From: Diphasiastrum complanatum
Lineage: Eukaryota; Streptophyta; Lycopodiopsida; Lycopodiales; Lycopodiaceae
Direction of reading: 5' to 3'
Length of the DNA: 64,000 nt
Assembly (NCBI GenBank): GCA_029204225.1
Contig: CM055102.1
Span: forward strand, 34,528,585-34,592,584
Both the position numbers and the translations under genes were made by a program. The notes under the pieces were generated by a model. It saw only the letters and a program-made list of their open reading frames with translations, did no database searches and was not told the DNA's origin. This document shows positions 32,896-42,097 of the stretch, piece after piece (within the stretch, counting starts at the first letter, position 1; each line of letters begins with the position of its first letter).

Positions 32896-34373
32896 TGTTT
32901 TCACCATGTCAATATCGATCTCATCATACGAGACGTCCGTGTCTCAAGGAGAACTTTCTATTTCTGGTTGCACGATTTTGCTCTCAAGCTATCTCTTCGA
33001 ATCAGAGGTCAAATCTCAAGAAAGCACCATGAAAAGTGCGGATGGATGTCACTATTTCTGTGAGCTCTTATGTCAAGTCAGAGTTTCACAATGAGCATGA
33101 TGGTTTACAAAACTCATGTTCTGGGTCGGGCTTTAATTTGGAGGCTCCCATTTCTAATATGGTTGAATCCTCTTTTGTTACTTTGTCTTCTGAATCAAGT
33201 AGGCATTTCAATGACGAGGGGGGGGGGGGGGGGGGGGGGGTATTTGAAGTATCTTGTCAATGCACATTTGGTCAAGGTCTTTCAACAAATTATCAGGATA
33301 TTGATGAGTGCAATAAGGGAGACTAAGGATGACAATGATGGTCAACATTGACGATGACGAGAATGATGCCGACACCGATGACAATGTCCGAAAGTCTCGA
33401 AGAGGTGAGAAGGGATTTCATGTTGATCGAAGATTTTCAAGCTATGGCCGTAGGAGGAGAACTTTTTTGTTGTCGTCATCTCAAATGAAGGATTCACGTA
33501 AGGTTGCATGTTGTAGTAATGGTTGCATAAAAAAGCTTGGTATTTCCAGGTTGAATTCATTAAGATCTTATTACCTAAGTCTTAATCGAGAAGAGCAAGA
33601 GGTGTATCTTATCTCTACACTAAAGCCGGATATCAAAGATCAAATCGAGTACAACTTGGGACATTACATTGTTTGTCATGGATAAAAAAATGACTTACCT
33701 TCCACACCTTGTAAGAGTTCTGAAAGATATCAAAGAAGATACATTTGTTCAAATGAATCTCATCGGGTCTCTCATCTACCATCGAGCACTTCAGGCCTGT
33801 GTATTCTTTACCTATCCAAATGTTCATAATGATCCTAACTTGACAATTACAATTTTGCATTATATAATCACAAATTGGAAAGGTATTTTGCCCCAAGTAC
33901 TACATTTGCAGCTTGATAATACGGCTAGAGAAAATAAAAATCAAACGTTGCTCGCTTATTTTAGTATGTTGGTGGAGAAGGAAATCTTCAAAAAAATTAA
34001 ATTTGGAGTTCTTCTTGTGAATCATATGCATGACCATATTGATCAGATGTTTAGCGTGTTCTCAAAAAGACTTTCTCGTAAAGATGTGTTTACTTTACCG
34101 AAAATGGTATCTATTTTTGAAGGAGTTTATACTCTCCATCCCATTGTTCTCCATCAGAAGCAAACATTTGATTTTAGAAGTTTTGTGCAAGGTTTGTCTT
34201 TTGAAGAAAAATGCATTTCTCGGTTAAATGATCTCAGCTTCCAACATCAATTTCTCATTGTAAAAAGAGATGGCAAGACATTGTTGTTTGGTAAACATGA
34301 GAGTGAAAGAGATGATTCTTTAATGATGTCTAGTTTTTCATCTTTTCTTTTCAAGAATGAAGAGTGGGGCTAG
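32896..34373 (+). pseudogene. DUF7869-like transposase-type protein (broken)
   Basis: Reads in at least three frames. N-terminal Ser-rich part 32896-33240; a Cys-containing region 33329-33685 with ACCSNGCIKKLGISRLNS then SYYLSLNREEQEVYL; and the main ORF 33669-34373. The last carries FVMDKKMTYLPHL, then VLHLQLDNTARENKNQTLLAY and VNHMHDHIDQMFSVFSKRLS. The QLDN-x5-ENKN and H-x-H-x-x-I-D-Q-x-F motifs are those of DUF7869, a domain of mobile, transposase-like proteins; an RNase H fold is assumed in my reading. A 23-base G run at 33218-33240 and the joins near 33330 and 33680 break the frame. The C-terminus stops where a Copia protease fragment begins at about 34365, so the tail was lost. Confidence 0.6.
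33218..33240 (+). repeat. Poly-G run of 23
   Basis: Uninterrupted guanines inside the DUF7869-like ORF, giving a polyglycine stretch in one frame. Prone to slippage and to G-quadruplex formation; may also be a sequencing or assembly length error. Confidence 0.95.
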
Positions 34374-36162
34374 TTCCCATATGTCTAGTTCTAGAAACTC
34401 TTTCACAAGTCTCATGCCATATCTAGGTGCAAAAAGATCAATCTATACTGCTAATGATGTAGAGTGTAGAATTCCACTGCATGCATCATCATCAAAATCT
34501 TTTTGCTTGCATGATGTACTTTATGTACCTAGACTAACCAAAAATCTCATTAGTGTAGGACAATTGTTTGATAGTGGATTGGATGTCAAGTTTCAAGTTG
34601 ACAAGTGTATAATCTCAAGAGAAAATGAAGTTATTGCTAGAGGATCTAGAATTGGTAAGTTGTACAAACTAGATTCTAGGGAGAGTGCTAACATTTTAGA
34701 TATTGCTTATGGAGACCAAGGTTCTTCAGGAGGATCTGTGGCATAAGAGATTGGAAAATCCCAATTTCAAAGCCATGCCAAGACTTTGTGCCAAAGGCTA
34801 CTCTCAAATCAAAGGTCTTGACTATGAAGACACCTTTGCAGCAGTTGCAAAAATGGTAACAATAAGAATACTCATATCTCTTACATCTTTTCACAATTGG
34901 AGATGGTTTTAGCTTGATGTTTCTAATGCCTTTCTCAATGGTTACCTTGAGGAGGAGATTTACATGGAGCAACCTCCTGGTTTTGTGAAAGAAGGTGAAG
35001 AATCAAAAGTTTGTCTTTTGTTCAAAAGTCTCTATGGACTAAAACAAGCACCAAGGTCTTGGTATGCAAGGCTCCACTCCTACCTCATATCACTCAGATT
35101 TTGTCTTAGTGAATATGACCCCTCTCTGTATTATAAGTTTGTAAATAGCTTTTTCATTATTCTTCTCATCTATGTAGATGATATCATTCTTTGTGGAAAT
35201 AATGAGAAACTAGTTGAAGAAAGTAAGCATGCACTTGGTAGTGAATTTAAGATGCAGAACTTAGGAGCTCTTCACTATATTTTAGGCCTTGAAATAGATT
35301 TTTGGAAAGGTCGAGCCTTTATAAGTCAAAGTAGATATGCATTTTCAATGCTCAAGAAATTTCAAATGGAAAATTGTAAAGGCATAGATACACCAATGGA
35401 GCACATTGTAAAAGTTCCTATGAAAGATGATGAAAAATCCTTTGTGGACGTCACTCTTTATAGGAGTCTTATTGGCTCACTTATATGGTTAACAGTGACT
35501 AGGCCTGATCTATGCTTTAGTGTGCATAAGCTAAGTGAACACATGCAGGATCCAAAGTTATATCACTGGAAGTTGGCTAAAAGAATCTTGAGGTACATAT
35601 CTTCTACCTTAGATTATGAATTATTCTACAAAGGAGAAGATCTGACTTTGGTTGCCTTTCAGATTCAGATTTTGCAGGAGACAGGTTGGATAGAAAATCC
35701 ACAAGTGCTTACACAATTTTTCTTGGAGGGAACTTAGTTTCTTGGCTATCAAAGAAGCAAGCAACTATATCCTTATCATCTTGTGAAACTGAGTACAAAT
35801 CTCTTACAACCACAACAAAAGAGGTTTTATGGACCAAAAGGCTACTTTTGGAGCTAAAGTGTTATGGAGATGAAGACCTTCCAATTATCAAGAATGATAA
35901 CATTTCAGCTTAGGCTCTTGGAAATAATCCCGTGTTCCATGCAAGGAGAAAACACATCGAGGTAGCTCATCATTTTGTAAGAGAAAAAGTCATTGGGAGA
36001 GAGATCTTATTGGAGCATGTTGGATCTTCAAATTGTGTTGCAGATCTTCTCACCAAGCCATTGCTCAAGAATGTCTTTATCAAAATGAGGTCTAATCTTG
36101 GCCTAATTTCAAAGTCTATGTTGGATAGGAGCATATATTCTAAGGAGGAGTCTGAAGATTAG
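34365..36162 (+). mobile_element. Copia element lacking integrase (protease, RT, RNase H)
   Basis: Starts inside the protease at SGASSHMSSSRNSF, continues YVPRLTKNLISVGQLFD and the GAG-pre-integrase start LWHKRLENPNFKA. It then jumps directly to RT (AKGYSQIKGLDYEDTFA), so the integrase core and RT start are deleted near 34785. RT is otherwise well kept: one stop near 34909, LDVSNAFLNGYLEE, YGLKQAPRSWYARL, catalytic YVDDIILCG, LGLEID. A frameshift near 35660 precedes RNase H (STSAYTIFLGGNLVSWLSKK, SLSSCETEYKS), with one stop near 35911, and KHIEVAHHFVREKV. Ends at 36162; its 3' LTR follows. Confidence 0.93.
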
Positions 36163-36164
36163 TA

Positions 36165-36877
36165 AAAAATATCTTCCTACCTCGAGTTTTGGGGCCATGA
36201 CCATGTTATTTCCATTTGTAAACTATGTTGTACATAAAGGTATGTGAATTGAGCACATAACCTTCTAGAATAGGTTGAGTTTGAGTTAGGTACGTTCAAA
36301 TTTGATGTCATGCAAAAGTTTAGATAGCATGTAATGTCATTCTGTGTGCATGCAAGCCACATGCAATCAGCGCATGCAACATGCAAAGTAGTTTATGTGA
36401 TCTACACATGCCTAGGCAATTTTATGACTTGACATGCAATACATGCAATATCCATGCATGCAGTTACACATGTGGATCCTTGGTAGTTGAGTTAACTGAG
36501 TTAAGTGGACTTTCCATGCAACACCACTGTAGAAACTCGAGCCACTTTGATGTAGGGAAGCTGTGGCATGTTTTGCCATGTTGTGAATAATGAGATTTTG
36601 GAGTTTTGGACTCATTCTCTCTCTACTCGAGTTTTCTAGTTAATTTTCTCTCTCTATCCAAGAGCAGCCTATTTTTTCCATACTAAGCACTTAGAATTAT
36701 TTCTAACATTCATTCCTCATAGTGAGAAGTTAGATTTTTCAGTCAGATGTAAGCAATTGTGCTCTTGCCATAGTTTTTTCAAGTAATCTGTTCTCTGATC
36801 AATCTTGCGCAATCACAATACCTCAGTAAGATCCTGTAAGGTGTGTGGTGAAGTTCACACGTGCTAAAAACTTCACA
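36165..36877 (+). repeat. 3' LTR of integrase-less Copia element
   Basis: About 710 bp ending TTCACACGTGCTAAAAACTTCACA. It shares CTCTCTCTAC-CGAG blocks and the near-terminal CACACGTG motif with the LTRs at 214-1041 and 2533-3329. The left boundary is not visible as a clean TG start. Minor ORFs here are not genes. Confidence 0.6.
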
Positions 36878-36899
36878 TAATCATAATAGTATGGTCAAG

Positions 36900-38060
36900 G
36901 ACCTAAACATTAATAATGCCTCCACTGACACTCGACATGTCTGTGAGGTATCTGCAAAATTATTCAAGCACTAAAGTAGTCAACTCAAAGATTCCATTCG
37001 AAGCCTTTCATGGATATAAACCAAGTCTGAAACACCTCCGAGTATTTGGTTGTATTTACTATGTGCAGATTTCCTCTGACTTGAGAAAGAAACTCGATCC
37101 AGCTACAGGAGTATCTTCAGCGGATATTCGACATCACACAAAGCCTATCAAATCTACAATGTCTAATTGGGCTGTATCGCAATCAGTCGAGATGTTGTCT
37201 TCCTCGAAGATAGATTTTACAACTTCAAGCAAAAGTAGCCAATGCAAGAGAGTTCGTTCCAACGACTCCCATCACCACCGATAGACCTTGCCTTGCAACT
37301 GTTCCGACGATCGAAGATACCAATGTCACACAACAAGGATAATCATCATCTCAGTAACCGACTTTTGTTCAAAGGTCTGCCCAACACCGACATGAGCCTG
37401 ATCATTATATTCCTCAGGCATTCATCATTTATGATGAACCAGCCTTAGTAGCAGAAGCACTATCGAGTTCGAATGCAGACAACTGGTGCACTGCCATGAA
37501 TGTTGAGTATAATTCATTGATGAAAAACAAGACTTGGAGTCTTGTCGAAGCTCCTCCTGATGCAAAGATCATCGACACTAAGTGGATCTTCAAGTTGAAG
37601 CTCAATCCCGATGGCTCGACAACCAAATGGATAGCTCGACTAGTCATCAAAGGATATGAACAAACCTATGGGATTGACTATATTGAGACTTTCAGTCCAG
37701 TTATAAGAGTTCAGTCAATTTGATCTTTACTTGCAATCGTAGCTGCCGAAGATCTGGAAGTTCAACAGATGGATGTTCAGACAACATTTCTGAACAAATA
37801 CATACAAGAAGATATTTACATCTATCAAGCTGAAGGTTATGTCCTTCAAGGCCAAGAACACAAGGTATGTAAGTTGCAAAAAGCTCTTTATGGGCTAAAG
37901 CGAGCTCCAAGGGCCTGTTTCGATAGAATAAATCAATTCTTATTGCAACACGACTTCATTCCAAATTATCCTGACTCTAATGTTTATCTCAAACACAGAG
38001 GCCCAAGCTACATTATAATAGTTCTATATGTTGATGTTGAAAGTAAATCTATTCTAAGCG
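36900..38060 (+). mobile_element. Copia integrase C-terminus and RT fragment
   Basis: Directly after the LTR: integrase tail (STKVVNSKIPFEAFHGYKPS, LKHLRVFGCIYYVQIS, RKKLDPA, then in another frame SRDVVFLEDRFYNF). Next the RT start (NVEYNSLMKNKTWSLVEAPP, TKWIFKLKLNPDG, GYEQTYGIDYIETFSPVIRV), EVQQMDVQTTFLN, YGLKRAPRACF and LYVDV, where the alignment ends inside the catalytic YVDD motif. Stops and frame changes abound. No second half of RT or LTR is seen, so it is truncated at about 38040. Confidence 0.9.
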
Positions 38061-38870
38061 GTGGCTAGATCTACTTACGGATGTAGTATGGTGTTGGAGA
38101 GGATCATCCACTTTTTATAATCTACCTAAAAGCTTTCAAATGAAAAATAAACAAACAAGGAGCTTCTCATGCTCGGAATAAAATAGTGTGGCCAAGGCGG
38201 TACCCAACTAGCCACTATCTGGAAACTAATTAAGACTTTGCTAAGGCGGTACCTGACTAGAAGATGTTTTAATCTAAATACTTTAACACCCAAAGGGAGA
38301 TATTAAGAATTGCGGCTAAAACTAAGCATAAGCAATAAGCAAATAAAACATACCACAATAGAAACCGATGAAAAGGAGGCAAGAGGAGGCCCAAGCACCT
38401 TCCCTCAAGCTATGCACCTTTTCAGAACAAAGTGAAATAGCAAGATATCTCCAAATAGAGAGCAATTTAGCATAATCTTAAAAGTGTTGTGTACATGAGA
38501 AATACCTCTCCTCCTATAGCAAGGAGGGCCTTCCATAAACATCCCCTAGCTTATGGGATCAGTTTCAAACTAGCCATTCTAAGGCCTCTAAAAAACTTCT
38601 AGCGTAGAACTTAGAACTTTAGAAGTTTCTAACTTGGGACTTAAGATAACTTAGAATCTTTCTAGGCGTAAGTTTCTTAAGTCTAAGTTCTAAGCCTAAG
38701 TTTAAGTTATTTTATTATTTTAAACTTCTACTTATGGACTTATGAAAACACATGCCATAGTAGAAGTTTATTGGCAAATACTCATACGTGGGCTTACAAA
38801 ATACATGCCACGGAGTTTTATTTCTTTTTATATATTTTTCACTGTGTTTGTACAATTGCTAACATTATCG
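38061..38870. other. Spacer with CTTAGAACTT and GCGGTACC repeats
   Basis: No gene. AAGGCGGTACC(C/T) with (C/G)ACTAG occurs twice (about 38196 and 38244). Around 38580-38740 the words CTTAGAACTT, TAAGTTCTAAG and AAGTTTCTAA recur in both orientations, forming short fold-backs. Confidence 0.5.
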
Positions 38871-38876
38871 CCCTCC

Positions 38877-39330
38877 TTATTGGATTGGTGGTCCCACGCC
38901 AATCGAAGCTTTTTCTTCTGGGATCTTTTGAGCTTCCTGGAGGCGAGATTGTTGTTGTCGGGATTGGTAAATCTTGTTGCCGATGCCCTCCATCATTTGC
39001 CAGCGTAGTTTGTTATAGAAGGGTATAGGTTTGTAGTAGTGGAGCATACCCTGGAGAAAGTTATGGGTTTTCCACAGCTCTATCATATCAACGTGTAGTG
39101 TCGAAATGAGGGCTGCCCGATGATAAAGCCACACTACGTTAATGTGGTTGTCTTGCATTTGTAGAGGTTTATTGATATCAATGGCTATTGGTGGTAGCCC
39201 TCGATCCCAATAACCTTTGAGCTATGCCAAAAATGCCACCAAGGCGCAATTATCCGCAAAGAACCATATGTTGCGATCCAAAAAAACTTGTTCTTTACCT
39301 TGGTGGCAGGAAATGGTTCTCGTTGTCGGA
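38877..39330 (-). pseudogene. Unidentified decayed coding-like region
   Basis: The minus strand keeps an open frame of 93 codons (38877-39158: MQDNHINVVWLYHRAALIST ... GNKIYQSRQQQSRL). It extends upstream past stops with W-F-F-A-D-N-C-A-L-V-A-F-L-A and GYWDRGLPPIAIDINKPL. Composition is protein-like, but I do not recognise a family; a mobile-element gag or capsid-like remnant is possible. Confidence 0.25.
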
Positions 39331-40341
39331 AATAGGTTTAGAAAGTAAAACAAAAAAATTTCCTATTTCAAGTGCATGACTACACCTATCAATATTGAAC
39401 AAAATAGTAGTGATGGAAATCACATTCAATCTTTAGTAACTAACCTTGAAATCGCTAGAAAGTAAGTGATTATGTAGCCAAACATAAAGCATTGAATTCT
39501 CAGACAATTTCTATTGGTTACAAAACATTACAGAGATGCATACATTCTGACACATACTGAACGCAATAAGAAGTTTGATTGATTCAGTAAGAAAACAAAT
39601 CAAATACAAATGAACGCAATAAAGGATCGAACCCGCACACTCTACGCTATCTCTGAGTAACTGAGAATAAGTTTTAAATAAACAACTCTGTTAATAAGCA
39701 GTATTGCAATAACAACTCTAAAATAAACTCTAAAGACTGAGCTAGAATGCTCAAGAGAGTTCAAGCTTAAAAGCTTGATAGAGAGCTAACTACAGATAAG
39801 CATGCAGGAAGCATCATGTAATAACACTCAACTCCTTCACAATTCACAACATGATAATGAGATGTATGAACGGTTGATTTATACTAAGTAATTAGGTCGT
39901 CAAATGCGATTGTCAGTTGGCTGGAGTCCATTGTTGATAAGCGACGTCAATCGCCTTAAACAGTTTGTTTGCATAAATGAATGAAATTGTCACTCTGCAG
40001 AAATAAACCTAAACGGCCAACAGGGAAAAGCGAAATTCTGAAGTGAGAGAAAATCCCGAAGGGCGAAAAATACGAAGGTCTTCAGTAAAGTCATTTCCTT
40101 AATTTTCAGGGCACTTTGAAAATGCAAAAAACGCGACACTACATTTTTTTTTTGAAATTCTTGACAGGTGAAAAATGCGAAAAAGACGACACTGTTGTCA
40201 AACACCGTGTATTTCTGTAGACTGTATAAAAACACTTATAATTCTACAGACTGTGTAAAACACGGGAAAATCCATAGAACTGGATAAATAGTTGGATGAA
40301 GATTAAAAACCGATTAGCAATTGCTATAGTTCTGAATATTT

Positions 40342-40342
<1 letters not shown>
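39331..40342. other. AT-rich spacer
   Basis: No gene. GCGAAAAATGCGAAAA-type words at 40020-40200 recur in the opposite orientation (TCGCATTTTTCGC) at 40690-40870, on either side of the CT/AT microsatellite: a loose inverted arrangement. Confidence 0.4.

Positions 40343-40428
<86 letters not shown>
40343..40428. repeat. Compound (CT)17(AT)26 microsatellite
   Basis: CT units at 40343-40376 run directly into AT units at 40377-40428. Confidence 0.97.
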
Positions 40429-40430
<2 letters not shown>

Positions 40431-41024
40431 TCTAACTCTGAGGAGTTATATACTGTAAAGACTTGTTTTTGGTCATTTGATTTCTATCGTGTAGACTTAG
40501 TATCAATCTCAAGTATCAACGACTAATGCTCTCCAATCGCTCATTTACATATATATAGCTGCTGGATGATCTCGTGTTATTCTAACTTTACAATTAGAAA
40601 ATCATTAACAATTGTTTAATTGATTAATTAGGTCAGTTATTATTGGAGCGTGAAGACGTAGGTAGTTTGTACGTGTAATCCTGTGTAAATATGTAGAGTG
40701 TCGCATTTTTCGCATTCTTTGGGAATGTCGCATTTTTTGGGTGCCCGAAATGGCTTGAAAACCCGAGAAAACACTTTGTCGCATTTTTCGCAAAAATCCT
40801 TTTGTACTCAGAATGGCTTGAAAGTGAAGTAGAAGACTTTGTCGGGTTTTTTGCATTTTTCGCCTGTTGAAATTTGCGAGTAAAAATGCAGACTTTTTTG
40901 AGAGAGTGATTTACATAGAAGAAAAAGGAGGGCAGTTAGGATGAGTAGGAGAAAGATTAAACTCCAACAATTTTGACACATTTGAGACCTAAATTTTGTG
41001 TAAAGAAAAAGGGTTTCAGAATAT
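40429..41024. other. Spacer with inverted TCGCATTTTTCGC words
   Basis: No gene. Minus-strand ORFs at 40605-41044 follow the repetitive TCGCATTTTT words and have no domain. Confidence 0.4.
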
Positions 41025-41266
41025 TTTTTGCAGCCTCCAAACATAGCATGCTGATGTGTTATGTAAAATGATTAAAGTTTTTTTTTTTTTGCAACCTTCA
41101 AAGATGGCATGCCGACGTGCTAAATGAAACAATAATTTTTTTGCTTTTGCAGCCTCCAAAGATAGTACGCCGGAGTGCCAAGCGAAAATGTTTAAAAAAA
41201 TGCCGGTGTGCCAAGCGAAAACACCCACTTGGCATGCCCGCGTGCTATCTTTGGATGCTAATTTTT
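41025..41266. repeat. Tandem GCAGCCTCCAAAGAT repeats ending in an inverted copy
   Basis: Three direct copies start TTTGCA(G/A)CC(T/T)(C/T)CAAA at about 41027, 41089 and 41147, each followed by a variant of ATAGCATGCCGACGTGCTAAG. After a partial copy (GCCGGTGTGCCAAGCG) comes one in reverse (CACTTGGCATGCCCGCGTGC then TATCTTTGGATGCTA, 41225-41261), so the last direct copy and the inverted copy form a hairpin. Confidence 0.8.
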
Positions 41267-41723
41267 AAAATCTTCTATGTACCAAACAACAATTCTTAAT
41301 AATAAACATCAAGTATTGGCATAAACAAAGTAGCACACCATGTGCTATTTTTTTGTTAAATCATGGCAAAAAAGAAACTTGCCCAATACATCATAGTAAC
41401 ATATACCCAATCGCAAACAAGGGTGGGAGGAGCATACTTGTCGCAAAATAATTTTGTCCCTCATCCAACTATCCGAAAGGTTTGAATTCTATTCCATTAA
41501 GATTCATGACCTTGGATAAGAGTAATGGTGATGATGCTTCTTGGTATCATCAACCTATGGGGATAATATAGAATCTAACATGAGTGGGTGAGCCAAAATC
41601 AAGCAAAATACAGAAGCTCATCCAGTGTAGAAAAATCTTATTAATGCTTCTTGCAGAGGTTGTGGGATCACACAGAATCTAACATGGCTGGGTGAGTCAC
41701 CACATGTGGGAAGATTTTACGCT

Positions 41724-41856
41724 ATTCCTATTCTTGTAAGGATGTAGCCAAGGACGCGGTTCTCAATCATCCAATGGTGGAAAATATATTCCTATTCTTG
41801 TAAGGATGTAGCCAAGGACGCGGTTCTCAATCATCCAATGGTGGAAAATATTCCAT
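41724..41856. repeat. 64-bp perfect tandem duplication
   Basis: Two copies with period 64 (ATTCCTATTCTTGTAAGGAT at 41724 and again at 41788), essentially identical, so recent. Confidence 0.93.
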
Positions 41857-42097
41857 GAGATGGATGAGGAGGGTGGGGCCTGCATTACATTACAGGATTC
41901 AGAATATACTATGGAGAAAAAATCCAGAATCTCCTTATGTACCAAAACACAAGGGCCTCCTAAAAAATAAGGGCCTGTGAGGAGGAGGGAGGAAGGAAGG
42001 ACGGAAGGGAAGCTTTGCTTCTATATTTTGAACTAAAAGAGAGCGATCGATACATACACGAACTCTTTATTGTACAGCCTTCGCCATCCCGTACCAT
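41857..42097 (+). promoter_or_regulatory. Presumed promoter and leader of histidinol-phosphate aminotransferase
   Basis: A purine-rich tract (GGAGGAGGGAGGAAGGAAGG, 41980-41999) is followed by a weak TATA-like CTATATTTT at about 42021-42029, some 70 bp upstream of the start codon. Assignment is tentative. Confidence 0.3.
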
